A stretch of 64,000 nucleotides of DNA from Chryseobacterium limigenitum (GTDB lineage: Bacteria > Bacteroidota > Bacteroidia > Flavobacteriales > Weeksellaceae): NCBI RefSeq assembly GCF_900114875.1, contig NZ_FPKW01000002.1:248001-312000 (forward strand), read 5' to 3'. The position numbers and the translations under genes were made by a program. Below are positions 36,292 to 47,313 of the stretch, in pieces. Below the pieces are notes generated by a model, which ran no database searches, was not told the DNA's origin, and saw only the letters and a list, made by a program, of their open reading frames with translations. How positions within the stretch are numbered: position 1 is the stretch's first letter; every line of letters starts with the position of its first letter.

Positions 36292-37990
36292 TAACGTCCT
36301 TAATATTAAGATAATGCGTAACATTTCCTTTCCAATGATTCTCTTCTAAAGTGAACACAATATCGAAATTTTTATTTTTAAAATCTTCCACAAACTGACC
36401 CAATTTGAAGCCAACACATTCGATATTTCGGCCTGTAGATTCCTGTTTTATGTAAAACTTAACGTGATTATTATCTTTTCCCATCGTTTTTACATAACCG
36501 GAAAGTTTCTGGTTTTTGATCGCCAAAATAGGTTTCATGTTATGAGGCCCAAATGGCGCTAATTTTCTGTGGAAATTAATAAACTCTCTGTTCACATCAT
36601 CAATCTGAATCTCAGAATCTATCAGGATAGAAGGTTCTTTCTGATGTTCTTTGATCTTTTCGGCAACAACTTTTTCAAATTTTATTTTGAAAGCATCAAA
36701 CTTATCTTTTTCCATTGAAAGTCCTGCAGCTGCGTGATGCCCTCCAAATTTTAGGAAATATTCTGAACAGATATCCAACGCTTCATGAACATCAAAATCC
36801 GAAACAGATCTCGCAGAAGCTACCATTTCTCCGTTGTTTCCATCGGTGAAAACAAGAGTTGGTTTATAATAGGTTTCAATAAGTCTTGAAGCAACAATTC
36901 CGATAACACCTTTGTTCCATTCAGGATGGTAAACAATGGTTGTCAGCTTGCTTTGTTGTTGAGATTCAATAATCTGGTTCAAAGCAGAAAGGGTAGAATT
37001 CATATCGAGTTCACGTCTTTCATCGTTGAGGTTCATAATATCACCAACAATCTGGTTAGCGTGTTTCAAATTATCCGAAACCATCAACTGAACAGCAGCT
37101 TTTCCATGGGAAATTCTTCCTGCAGCATTGATTTTCGGAGCAATTTCAAAAACAATATTAGAGATCTCGAAATGAGATAATTTATCTTCCGGAATTAATA
37201 ATCTTAACCCTAGATTTCTCGTTTTTCTAAGAATTTTAAGTCCCATTTTAGCCAAAACCCGGTTTTCGCCGGTCATAGAAACAATATCAGCAGCAATAGA
37301 AATTGCCAGAAGATCTGTTAATTCAAATAATTCTGCTTCCGGAAGTTTGTAAATGGTATTTAAACCTTGGCATAATTTAAAACCAACTCCACACCCTGAA
37401 AGTTCTTTGAACGGGTATCTGCAGTCGCTTCTTTTTGGGTCTAAAACAGCTACGGCATTCGGAATTTCGTCTCCGGGTAAATGGTGGTCGCAAATGATAA
37501 AATCAATATCTAAGCTTTGAGCATAGTTGATCATGTCGAGAGCTTTGATTCCGCAGTCTAAAGCAATAATTAACGAAAACCCGTTTTGCTTGGCGAAATC
37601 AATTCCTTCTGTGGAAATTCCGTAACCTTCAGAGTTTCTGTCCGGAATATAAAAATCTAAATATTTTTTCTCAACAATTTTGCTGAGGTATAGGTACATT
37701 AAAGCTACGGCAGTAGTTCCATCTACGTCGTAATCTCCGTAAACCATTATTTTTTCTCCGTTTTCGATAGCGTTTGCAATGCGTTCAACAGCCTTTTGCA
37801 TATCTGCCATTAAGAACGGGCTGTGTATATCGGTAAGATTTGGTTTAAAAAATTCTCTGGCCTTTTGATAATCGTCAATCCCTCTAAGAACGAGGAGTCT
37901 AGATTCGAAAGTTCCAAAACCAAGTGACGAACTTAATCCATCCACTATATCCTCATCGGGTTCAGGCCTGTAAATCCATTTTTGACTCAT
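36278..37990 (-). CDS. recJ: Single-stranded-DNA-specific exonuclease RecJ
   Basis: A 570-residue 5'-3' exonuclease of recombinational and mismatch repair. The DHH-family motifs are in order: DYDVDG (86-91), the GIKALDMI region, CDHH (about 166-169) and the DHHA1 part with GGHHAAAG; an OB-like C-terminal domain follows. Length is normal. Its stop codon lies within an inverted repeat. Confidence 0.96.
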   Translation of the reverse strand: MSQKWIYRPEPDEDIVDGLSSSLGFGTFESRLLVLRGIDDYQKAREFFKPNLTDIHSPFLMADMQKAVERIANAIENGEKIMVYGDYDVDGTTAVALMYLYLSKIVEKKYLDFYIPDRNSEGYGISTEGIDFAKQNGFSLIIALDCGIKALDMINYAQSLDIDFIICDHHLPGDEIPNAVAVLDPKRSDCRYPFKELSGCGVGFKLCQGLNTIYKLPEAELFELTDLLAISIAADIVSMTGENRVLAKMGLKILRKTRNLGLRLLIPEDKLSHFEISNIVFEIAPKINAAGRISHGKAAVQLMVSDNLKHANQIVGDIMNLNDERRELDMNSTLSALNQIIESQQQSKLTTIVYHPEWNKGVIGIVASRLIETYYKPTLVFTDGNNGEMVASARSVSDFDVHEALDICSEYFLKFGGHHAAAGLSMEKDKFDAFKIKFEKVVAEKIKEHQKEPSILIDSEIQIDDVNREFINFHRKLAPFGPHNMKPILAIKNQKLSGYVKTMGKDNNHVKFYIKQESTGRNIECVGFKLGQFVEDFKNKNFDIVFTLEENHWKGNVTHYLNIKDVKFRD

Positions 37991-38197
37991 TTCACAAAAA
38001 TAGTGAAAATTTATTTTAAAAACGAGGAATTGTTATCATAAAAAAAATACTGTAAAATTTAATAATCTTTTGTTTATCAGTGTTTTAGTTGTTTTGTCGA
38101 AACTTTTTAAAATAAAATTCAATAAAATTTGAAATAATGAAAACCGAAACAGATTTGTCCTCGTAAGTAACATTATAACACTTAAAAAATTAATATT

Positions 38198-38914
38198 ATG
38201 AAAAAAACGATCAGTGTTTCAAACAAAGGTGCCACTTTGGATACCGGAAGACGAAACTTTCTTAAACTTGGGGGTCTTGGTATTGCTATGGCAGGCCTTG
38301 CCCTTGTAGGATGTGATGATAATGAGTTTGATTATCAATATATGGATCCAGCCAATAAATTTGATCTCGGAACAGGAGATGTTGGTGTTTTAAACTATGC
38401 GTATGCACTTGAACAACTGGAAGCAGATTTTTATACCAAGGTAGTAAACAACTTCTACTCAGGAATTTCTGATGCCGAAAAAACACTTTTTACAGATCTT
38501 TATCATCATGAAGTCATTCACAGAGATTTCTTTAAAGCTGCCATCAGCGGAGCTACAACTAATGTATTGCCAACTTTGGAATTTCAGTATCCAAACGTGA
38601 ATTTCAGTAGCAGAGCTTCAGTTTTAGCTACAGCAAAAGCCTTGGAAGATACAGGTGTAGCTGCTTATAACGGAGCGGGAAAATATATTACAAATCCGGA
38701 TTATTTAGTCATTGCTGGAAAAATCGTTTCTGTTGAGGCAAGACATGCTTCTGCTATCAGAAATCTGATCAATCCTGGTTCTGCTGATTTTTCAGGGGAT
38801 GATGTGATCAACGCAAACGGGTTGGATGTTGCTAAAGAGCCAACTGAAATTGTAAGTGTGGCCGGAGGATTCATCAAAACGCCATTTACTTGGAAAGAAA
38901 GAGGTATTAGCTAA
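38198..38914 (+). CDS. Exported ferritin-like protein, Tat lipoprotein type
   Basis: A 238-residue protein. The N-terminus has a twin-arginine motif GRRNFLK (17-23), a hydrophobic stretch and LVGC (36-39, Cys39), so it looks Tat-exported and lipidated. Ferritin-like helices follow with the metal-ligand pattern: LEQLEADFY, YHHEVIHRDFF, KALEDTGVAAYNG and SVEARHASAIR. Members of this family are often called ferritin-like or desiccation-associated. It is 26 bp upstream of a paralog. Confidence 0.88.
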   Translation: MKKTISVSNKGATLDTGRRNFLKLGGLGIAMAGLALVGCDDNEFDYQYMDPANKFDLGTGDVGVLNYAYALEQLEADFYTKVVNNFYSGISDAEKTLFTDLYHHEVIHRDFFKAAISGATTNVLPTLEFQYPNVNFSSRASVLATAKALEDTGVAAYNGAGKYITNPDYLVIAGKIVSVEARHASAIRNLINPGSADFSGDDVINANGLDVAKEPTEIVSVAGGFIKTPFTWKERGIS

Positions 38915-38940
38915 ATTATTCATCTTCAAAATCAACAATT

Positions 38941-39750
38941 ATGAACATTCTTAAATTACTAGATAAGCTTTCTAACGATAAATTTTTCACTACAGAATCA
39001 TCAAGATTAGAAACTCTTACGAACATATCTTCAATCGGTAAAAAAGCGGCTGTTGCTGCTGTACCATTAGGATTGGGAACTTTAATGGCAACTTCGGCGA
39101 AAGCTGAAACCACAACAACTTCAGGTACTTATTTTAAAACTCCGTTAACAGACGCTTTACAGCTGGCTTTAACTTTAGAATATCTTGAAGATGAATATTA
39201 TGCAAAAGGATTAGGTACCGCAGGTCTTATTCCGAGTGCGGACAAAGTTGTATTTATGCAGATCTCAAAACATGAATCTGCTCATGTTGCCTTTTTGAAA
39301 AGTACATTGACTTCTTTAGGGGTAACGCCTGGAGTTAAACCAACTTTCGATTTTACGGTAGGTGGTGCTTTTGCTCCTTTTAGTGATTATAATCAATTCC
39401 TTATTCTGGCTCAGGCTTTTGAAGATACCGGAGTTAGAGCTTATAAAGGACAGGCTGGAAATGTGATGTCGAACAAAGCCGTTTTACAGGCAGCTTTGCA
39501 GATCCATTCCGTTGAGGCAAGACACGCTTCTCAGGTAAGAAGAATGAGAGCTAATAAAGGCTGGATAGAACTGGCAGATGGTGGAAACATGCCTGCTGCA
39601 ACCAATGCTGTGTATGCAGGTGAAGGTAATACAAATCAAGCTGGATTCAATACGGCAAACGCTTTTGGCGCAGCTGCAGGTTCTGCTGCTTATGACGAAG
39701 TTTTAAGTGGTAGTGACGCAACTACAATTGCATCTTTGTTTATTGTATAA
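38941..39750 (+). CDS. Exported ferritin-like protein, paralog
   Basis: A 269-residue protein with the same ferritin-like layout: LEYLEDEYYAK, KHESAHVAFLK, QAFEDTGVRAYKG and SVEARHASQVR. Its N-terminus has no RR pair; a moderately hydrophobic stretch AAVAAVPLGLGTLMATSAKAE suggests cleavage near residue 57, after an unusually long leader. It forms an operon with the upstream paralog and is followed by a terminator. Confidence 0.87.
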   Translation: MNILKLLDKLSNDKFFTTESSRLETLTNISSIGKKAAVAAVPLGLGTLMATSAKAETTTTSGTYFKTPLTDALQLALTLEYLEDEYYAKGLGTAGLIPSADKVVFMQISKHESAHVAFLKSTLTSLGVTPGVKPTFDFTVGGAFAPFSDYNQFLILAQAFEDTGVRAYKGQAGNVMSNKAVLQAALQIHSVEARHASQVRRMRANKGWIELADGGNMPAATNAVYAGEGNTNQAGFNTANAFGAAAGSAAYDEVLSGSDATTIASLFIV

Positions 39751-39772
39751 GTGATTTCTTAATATTAGGTGT

Positions 39773-39809
39773 AAAATCCTTTTTCAGAATTTTCTGGGAA
39801 AGGATTTTT
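39773..39809 (+). terminator. Terminator after the ferritin-like pair
   Basis: AAAATCCTTT (39773-39782) and AAAGGATTTT (39799-39808) pair around an inner TCAGAA/TTCTG stem; a T follows. Confidence 0.7.
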
Positions 39810-39857
39810 CATTTAAAAAATGATATATTCGCCAGACTAAACTTAAAAATTATTACT

Positions 39858-40670
39858 ATGAAAAAAATTATCATCGGTGTGTTTTTATTGGGCACGATTG
39901 GTGCTGTCAATGCACAGAAAATTAGTCTTGGAAAAGCGGTGGATGTTGTGTCTAAAGGTTCAAAAGCGCTTACTTTCACGAATGAGGATGCTATAAAATT
40001 ATCCAAAGAATCAGTAGATTATATGGATAAGAATAATGCTATTGCCGGACCAAAAGATCCTTATACGGTAAGGCTGAACAAACTTTTCGGTAAACATAAG
40101 GCTCAGGATGGTCTTAATCTTAACTATAAAGTCTACAAAGTAAAAGATATTAATGCCTTTGCTTGTGCAGACGGAAGTGTGCGTGTTTTTTCTTCTTTGA
40201 TGGATATTATGACAGATGATGAATTGCTTGCAGTAATTGGTCATGAAATTGGTCATGTTAAAAATCAAGATACGAAGGATGCTATTAAATCTGCTTATTT
40301 AAAGGCTGCTGCATTGGATGCAGCTTCTTCGGCTTCAGCTTCTGTCGCGACATTGAATGACAGTCAGGTTGGTAAAATGGCCAATGAATTTCTTGATGCT
40401 TCTCACAGTAAAAAACAAGAATCAGAGGCGGATACCTATTCTTATGATTTCATGAAAGCGAATAAATATAATGTTGTGGGAGCTTACACTGCTTTCAAAA
40501 AATTAGCATTGCTTTCGGAAGGAAGTACTCAGTCTGGTTTTCAAAAAATGTTTAATTCTCACCCTGACAGCGAGAAAAGAGCTCAGGCTATTAAGAAAAG
40601 AGCAGAAAAAGACGGTTTATGGAAAGATCCTGGCGCGGTTACTTTACCAACAGCAAAACTTACGAAATAA
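39858..40670 (+). CDS. M48-family zinc metallopeptidase (exported)
   Basis: A 270-residue protein with a signal peptide (about 1-19, ending AVNAQ) and the zinc site HEIGH (129-133) followed by the third ligand E188 in the ESEAD segment. Such YggG/LoiP-like peptidases act in the periplasm on misfolded or outer-membrane proteins. No membrane helices after the signal are predicted. It is a single-gene unit between terminators. Confidence 0.9.
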   Translation: MKKIIIGVFLLGTIGAVNAQKISLGKAVDVVSKGSKALTFTNEDAIKLSKESVDYMDKNNAIAGPKDPYTVRLNKLFGKHKAQDGLNLNYKVYKVKDINAFACADGSVRVFSSLMDIMTDDELLAVIGHEIGHVKNQDTKDAIKSAYLKAAALDAASSASASVATLNDSQVGKMANEFLDASHSKKQESEADTYSYDFMKANKYNVVGAYTAFKKLALLSEGSTQSGFQKMFNSHPDSEKRAQAIKKRAEKDGLWKDPGAVTLPTAKLTK

Positions 40671-40693
40671 TTTAAAATTTCTTTTTAAAAATA

Positions 40694-40725
40694 AAAATTC
40701 CTCAAAGTTTACTTTGAGGAATTTT
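40694..40725. terminator. Bidirectional terminator
   Basis: AAAATTCCTCAAAGT (40694-40708) and ACTTTGAGGAATTTT (40711-40725) form a perfect 15-bp stem between the M48 gene and the convergent ABC-F gene. Confidence 0.85.
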
Positions 40726-40752
40726 ATTATAATTTATTTTGATTCTTAATGA

Positions 40753-42571
<1,819 letters not shown>

Positions 42572-43030
42572 ATGAAGATTGAAAAAACAGTCAATATATT
42601 AAACAGAAGAGCCAGATTCGAGTATGAATTTATCGAAGAAATGGAAGCAGGTATGGTTTTAACGGGTACTGAAATCAAATCTTTACGCTCTTCGAAAGCC
42701 TCTATAACAGAATCGTTCTGTCAGTTTATTAATGGGGAGTTGTACATCATTAATATGATGATTGATGAATATAAATTGGGAACTTTTTATAATCACAAAA
42801 CAAAAAGGGAACGGAAATTGCTGTTGCACAAAAAAGAATTGCAGAAACTCGAAAAGAAGTTAAAAGATGCAGGAAATACTATAATTCCTCTAAAACTATA
42901 TATCAATGACCGAGGAAAAGCAAAGGTCTGGATAGCGTTGGGAAGAGGGAAAAAGCTGTATGATAAGAGGGAGAGCATAAAAGATAGAGAAAACAAACGA
43001 AATCTGGACAGAATATTAAAGAAAAGTTAA
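42572..43030 (+). CDS. smpB: SsrA-binding protein SmpB
   Basis: A 152-residue trans-translation partner that delivers tmRNA to stalled ribosomes. Family segments are NRRARFEYEFIEEMEAGMVLTGTEIKSLR near the start (spanning residues 11-39), the NHKTKRERKLLLHKKEL basic region, and the tail KLYDKRESIKDRENKRNLDR that inserts into the mRNA channel. Length is normal. No ssrA gene is visible in the window. Confidence 0.96.
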   Translation: MKIEKTVNILNRRARFEYEFIEEMEAGMVLTGTEIKSLRSSKASITESFCQFINGELYIINMMIDEYKLGTFYNHKTKRERKLLLHKKELQKLEKKLKDAGNTIIPLKLYINDRGKAKVWIALGRGKKLYDKRESIKDRENKRNLDRILKKS

Positions 43031-43046
43031 AAATCATTTGAAAAAC

Positions 43047-43078
43047 TTTGTATATAAAGAAAAATTATATTTATTTTG
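43047..43078 (+). promoter_or_regulatory. Putative promoter of the OmpA-family gene
   Basis: TTTG (43047-43050), a 21-bp spacer and TATTTTG (43072-43078), one base short of consensus, would give a leader of about 20-25 nt for the gene at 43108. Confidence 0.45.
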
Positions 43079-43107
43079 CATTATCAATTATTTAATCATT
43101 TAATTCT

Positions 43108-44625
43108 ATGAAAAATCTAAAATTAGGAATTTCAGTTTTAGCGCTTACTGTAGCTTCTACTGTATTCGCTCAGACTACCAACAATCCGTGGATGATCGGA
43201 GTTGGTGCTCATGCGGAAAACCATAAGGCGGCGCGAGTAGGCTTTAGCAATACATTTTCTGCTGATAACTTATCAAAGACATTGTTCAACACGAACAACT
43301 TCTCTATTACACCTCCACTATCTAAACTTACAGTTGCTAGAAATGTAGCTAAAGGTTTTGTAGTAGACTGGCAGACTTCTGTTGGTAATGTTGAAAACAA
43401 AAGATTCAACACAGGTAAAGAGTTTATGTTGATGACAGGTCTTGGTTTACAAGTAAAGGCTGCAGGTCTTTTATGGAACGAAGAATCTTGGTTTGATCCA
43501 TATTTAAGAGTTGGTGCTAACTACTTAAGACATGATTATACTGCTCTTACTTTTCCTAGAAATAGCTATGATAACGGAAATCTAGTTGAGTCTGTATCTA
43601 ATGGAGACAACGGTAACGAAAACGGTAAAGCTAACTTCTTTACAGTTTCTACTGGTGCTGGGGTAAACTTCTGGTTGACTAAAAACTTCGGTTTAGGTGT
43701 TCAAGGAGATTACGTTTCAACTCCAGGTGATAAGTCTACTGTTGCTAACTTCTGGCAAGCTTCTGCTTCATTAAACTTCAGATTCGGAAACAGAGACAGA
43801 GATAAGGATGGTATCTTAGATAAAGACGATTTATGTCCAGATACACCAGGTTTACCAGAATTCCAAGGATGTCCTGATACTGACGGTGATGGAGTTCCAG
43901 ATAAAGACGATCAGTGTCCAGATGTTGCTGGTCCGGTTGAAAATAACGGTTGTCCTTGGCCAGATACAGACGGTGACGGTGTAATCGACAAAGATGACGC
44001 TTGTCCTACAGTTGCAGGTCCAAAAGAAAACAACGGTTGTCCTTGGCCAGATACAGACGGTGACGGTATCCTTGATAAAGATGATGCTTGTCCTACAGTT
44101 CCAGGTCTTCCAGAATATAACGGATGTCCTAAGCCAAGAACTGCTACAGCTACAGGTGTTGAAGAAAAATTAGGAAGTGTATTCTTTGATTTCAACAAAG
44201 CTACAATTAAAGCTGAATCTACTCCAGCATTAGATGCTGCTGCTGAATTAATTAAGAAAGACGGTGGTAACTATCTTTTAGAAGGTAGAACTGATGCTAA
44301 AGGTGCTGCTGCTTACAACTTGAAATTATCTAGAGAAAGAGCTGCTGCTGTAGTTGCTGCTTTAGATGCAAGAGGTGTAGATGCTAGCGCTCTTAAATCA
44401 ATCGGTGTAGGTGCTGCTAAAGCTAAAGTTCCTGCTTCTGCTTCTGATGCTGAAAGACAAGTTGACAGAAAAGTAGTTGTAACTGCTGTTGAAGATGCTG
44501 CTCAGTGGAATGCTCTTAAGAAAAGAGACTACGAGGATGCAACTCCAGTAAAAGTTAAGAAAAAAGCTACTGCTAAGAAAAAAGCTCCAGCTAAGAAAAA
44601 AGCTGCTGCTAAAAAGAAAAAATAA
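43108..44625 (+). CDS. OmpA-family outer-membrane protein with TSP3 repeats and a Lys/Ala tail
   Basis: A 505-residue protein: signal peptide (about 1-21), an eight-stranded-type N-terminal barrel (about 30-225), thrombospondin type-3 calcium repeats DxDGDGxxDxxDxCP (about 230-345), an OmpA peptidoglycan-binding domain (about 350-460, VFFDFNKATIKAES then LSRERAAAVVAALDARG), and a C-terminal tail (about 480-505) of alternating KKK and Ala. The tail resembles histone H1-like tails and is unusual in the periplasm. Start has no clear Shine-Dalgarno. It is a single-gene unit with its own terminator. Confidence 0.92.
   Translation: MKNLKLGISVLALTVASTVFAQTTNNPWMIGVGAHAENHKAARVGFSNTFSADNLSKTLFNTNNFSITPPLSKLTVARNVAKGFVVDWQTSVGNVENKRFNTGKEFMLMTGLGLQVKAAGLLWNEESWFDPYLRVGANYLRHDYTALTFPRNSYDNGNLVESVSNGDNGNENGKANFFTVSTGAGVNFWLTKNFGLGVQGDYVSTPGDKSTVANFWQASASLNFRFGNRDRDKDGILDKDDLCPDTPGLPEFQGCPDTDGDGVPDKDDQCPDVAGPVENNGCPWPDTDGDGVIDKDDACPTVAGPKENNGCPWPDTDGDGILDKDDACPTVPGLPEYNGCPKPRTATATGVEEKLGSVFFDFNKATIKAESTPALDAAAELIKKDGGNYLLEGRTDAKGAAAYNLKLSRERAAAVVAALDARGVDASALKSIGVGAAKAKVPASASDAERQVDRKVVVTAVEDAAQWNALKKRDYEDATPVKVKKKATAKKKAPAKKKAAAKKKK
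43945..44067 (+). repeat. 36-bp direct repeat within the TSP3 region
   Basis: The 36 bases at 43945-43980 recur identically at 44032-44067, 87 bp (29 codons) apart. They encode NGCPWPDTDGDG. Unequal recombination could add or remove one TSP3 repeat. Confidence 0.8.
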
Positions 44626-44644
44626 TTAAATTTTTCTAAATATA

Positions 44645-44672
44645 AATACCTCCAGTTCTCTGGGGGTATTTT
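44645..44672 (+). terminator. Terminator after the OmpA-family gene
   Basis: AATACCTCCAG (44645-44655) pairs with CTGGGGGTATT (44660-44670, one G-U pair) and is followed by nine T. Confidence 0.85.
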
Positions 44673-44719
44673 TTTTTCGTTTACTTTTAATTAATTTTGT
44701 TGAAAATTTAAAAATAAAA

Positions 44720-45460
44720 ATGGGAAGAGCGTTTGAATATAGAAAAGCTTCTAAAATGGCCCGTTGGGATAAAATGGCCAAGACTTTCTCTAAAATAGGT
44801 AAAGACATTGCATTAGCAGTTAAGGCCGGTGGCCCTGATGTTGAAGCAAATCCTGCATTGAGAAGATGTATCCAGAATGCGAAAGGTGCAAACATGCCAA
44901 AAGATAACGTTGAAAGAGCGATAAAAAAGGCAAGTGGTGCAGATGCAGAAAACTATGAAGAGATCACTTATGAAGGATACGGACAAGGTGGTGTTGCGTT
45001 TTTTGTAGAATGTACAACAAACAATACAACAAGAACTGTTGCAAACGTAAGGGCTATTTTCAATAAGTTTGACGGTAACCTTGGTAAGAATGGTGAGCTA
45101 GCTTTTATCTTCGACAGAAAAGGTATTTTCAGTATCGATATAGCTCAAATCAAGATGGATTGGGATGATTTCGAAATGGAAATGATCGACGGTGGAGCAG
45201 AAGATGTAGAAAAAGATGAAGAAGAAGTAATGATAACAACTGCTTTTGAAGATTTCGGATCTTTATCTCATAAATTGGATGAGCTTAAAATCGAGGTTAA
45301 AAGTGCAGAGCTTCAAAGAATCGCCAACAATACAAAAGAAGTTACAGAAGAGCAGTTCAAGGCAAACATGAAAATGCTTGACCGTTTCGAGGAAGATGAT
45401 GACGTACAAAACGTTTATCACAACATGGAAATCACAGAAGAGTTGATGAACGCTCTATAA
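44720..45460 (+). CDS. YebC/PmpR-family DNA-binding regulator or translation factor
   Basis: A 246-residue protein of the YebC family. It opens with MGRAFEYRKASKMARWDKMAK, has the central GVAFFVECTTNNTTRTVANVR segment and an acidic C-terminal domain (MIDGGAEDVEKDEEEV). Family members are described as transcriptional regulators and, in some bacteria, as translation factors that help with difficult proline stretches. Which role applies here is not visible. A good terminator lies upstream. Confidence 0.92.
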   Translation: MGRAFEYRKASKMARWDKMAKTFSKIGKDIALAVKAGGPDVEANPALRRCIQNAKGANMPKDNVERAIKKASGADAENYEEITYEGYGQGGVAFFVECTTNNTTRTVANVRAIFNKFDGNLGKNGELAFIFDRKGIFSIDIAQIKMDWDDFEMEMIDGGAEDVEKDEEEVMITTAFEDFGSLSHKLDELKIEVKSAELQRIANNTKEVTEEQFKANMKMLDRFEEDDDVQNVYHNMEITEELMNAL

Positions 45461-45516
45461 AAATAATATAACATTCATATACAGTTAACTTTCAATTAGT
45501 TTCTTTGCATAAAACT

Positions 45517-46341
45517 ATGAAAAGAGATATTGAGTTAGTTGTTATTTCGGATGTTCATTTGGGAACTTATGGATGTAAGGCTAAAGAATTATTAAGATAT
45601 CTGAACTCTATTCAGCCTAAAACTTTAGTATTGAATGGTGATATTATTGATATCTGGCAATTCAAAAAGTCTTACTTCCCTAAACCTCATTTAAAGGTGA
45701 TCAAGAAAATTCTTTCATTGGCCACCAAAAATACCGAAGTGTACTACATCACAGGGAACCACGACGAGATGTTCCGCAAGTTTACCGATTTTCAATTGGG
45801 TAAGCTTAAAGTCTGCAACAAAATCTGTTTAGATATCAACCAAAAGAAAACCTGGATCTTTCATGGAGATGTTTTTGATGCATCCGTCCAGCATTCTAAA
45901 TGGATCGCGAAATTAGGAGGAAAAGGTTACGATTTATTAATTGTAATCAATAATGTTGTAAATTGGTTCTTAGAGAAAATGGGGAAAGAGAAATACTCAT
46001 TTTCAAAAAAGATAAAAAACAACGTAAAGAAAGCAGTGAAATATATCGGAGATTTTGAATTAACAGCTTCTGAACTGGCCATTGACAATCATTATGATTA
46101 CGTTATTTGCGGACACATTCACCAGCCTCAAATCCGTGAAGTTGTAACTAAAAAAGGGTCTTGTACTTATCTTAATTCAGGAGATTGGATTGAAAACCTT
46201 TCGGCATTGGAATACAACGATAACGAATGGAAGATCTTTTATTACGACGAACATAAACATTTGTTGAAAGATGATGAAGCAGAAGAAATTCAGGAGATGG
46301 ATAATTCTGAGCTTTTAAAAATAGTAACTAATTTTTCTTAA
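45517..46341 (+). CDS. LpxH-like metallophosphoesterase
   Basis: A 274-residue calcineurin-like phosphoesterase read from the ATG at 45517; an upstream TTG is rejected because MKRDIELVVISDVHLG fits the family. Metal motifs are SDVHLG (11-16), GDIID (41-45), GNHD (80-83) and GHIHQP (about 199-204). This is the UDP-2,3-diacylglucosamine diphosphatase-like group of lipid A synthesis; flavobacteria carry several such paralogs, so the exact substrate is uncertain. It abuts the following glycosyltransferase with no gap. Confidence 0.82.
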   Translation: MKRDIELVVISDVHLGTYGCKAKELLRYLNSIQPKTLVLNGDIIDIWQFKKSYFPKPHLKVIKKILSLATKNTEVYYITGNHDEMFRKFTDFQLGKLKVCNKICLDINQKKTWIFHGDVFDASVQHSKWIAKLGGKGYDLLIVINNVVNWFLEKMGKEKYSFSKKIKNNVKKAVKYIGDFELTASELAIDNHYDYVICGHIHQPQIREVVTKKGSCTYLNSGDWIENLSALEYNDNEWKIFYYDEHKHLLKDDEAEEIQEMDNSELLKIVTNFS

Positions 46342-47313
46342 ATGAAGATTTTATACGCATTTCAGGGCACCGGAAACGGACATGTCGCAAGAGCACAGGA
46401 AATTATTCCTATTCTAAAAAAATACGCTTCGGTTGATACTTTGATCAGTGGTCACCAATCGCAATTAAAGGCTGATTTTGATATTAACTATCAACATAAG
46501 GGCATTTCCCTTCTTTACAATAAAACCGGAGGATTATCCTACCGAAAAACGTTTTTTGAGAATAAATTTCTTGAAGCCGTAAAAACAATCAGGGAATTAG
46601 AGCTAATGCAGTATGATTTAATTATTAATGATTACGAACCTTTGACGGGTTGGGCTTCTAAATTAAATAAGCTTCCAATGATCGAATTAAGTCACCAAGC
46701 TTCTATGAGTTTTCCTGAAACTCCTAAGCCCAAAAAGAAAGATTTTCTTGGAGAATTAATTTTGGAATATTACGTTCCGAGTGAAAGGAAGATAGGTTTC
46801 CATTTTGAAAATTATCATCCTCAAATTAAAAAACCTGTTATCAGACATAAGATCAGGAACCTCAATCCTGATAAAAAAGGGTATTATCTTGTTTATTTAC
46901 CGAGTTTTTCTGATGAAAATATCATTAAAGTTTTAGAACAAATTCCTGTTGAATGGAAAGTGTTTTCTAAACACAGTAAAGTTCAGACTAAAGTAAAAAA
47001 TGTTGAAATTTTCCCAATTGATGAAATTCAATATTTAAAATATTTTGAAAACTGTGAAGGTATTTTATGCAACGCCGGTTTCGAAACCCCTGCCGAAGCC
47101 CTTTTTATGGATAAAAAATTATTCGTTATTCCTATTCATAATCAATACGAGCAGGAATGTAATGCCTGTGCTTTAGATAAAATGGGAATCCCAAATTCTA
47201 AAGTTTTAGATTTAAATGAAATAAAAGATTGGGTAGCTACCGATCATCATCTGAAAGTTGACTACCCGGATGATATTGAGCAAATATTGGTCAATGAGGT
47301 TTTAATTCTTTAA
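46342..47313 (+). CDS. GT-B fold glycosyltransferase
   Basis: A 323-residue protein with the N-terminal Gly-rich donor/acceptor loop FQGTGNGHVARA (8-19) and a C-terminal donor-binding block (NAGFETPAEALFMDKKLFVIP then HNQYEQECNA) typical of MurG/UDP-glycosyltransferase-like enzymes. The sugar and acceptor are unknown. It starts one base after the phosphoesterase stop, which suggests a shared pathway, perhaps lipid glycosylation. The last 12 bp overlap the convergent GNAT gene. Confidence 0.8.
   Translation: MKILYAFQGTGNGHVARAQEIIPILKKYASVDTLISGHQSQLKADFDINYQHKGISLLYNKTGGLSYRKTFFENKFLEAVKTIRELELMQYDLIINDYEPLTGWASKLNKLPMIELSHQASMSFPETPKPKKKDFLGELILEYYVPSERKIGFHFENYHPQIKKPVIRHKIRNLNPDKKGYYLVYLPSFSDENIIKVLEQIPVEWKVFSKHSKVQTKVKNVEIFPIDEIQYLKYFENCEGILCNAGFETPAEALFMDKKLFVIPIHNQYEQECNACALDKMGIPNSKVLDLNEIKDWVATDHHLKVDYPDDIEQILVNEVLIL

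Noticed and set aside
43911..44198. Open frame antisense to the TSP3 repeats of the OmpA-family gene
   Set aside because: It is a reverse reading of the repeat codons and has no start context or protein family; the forward gene has a signal peptide and OmpA domain.
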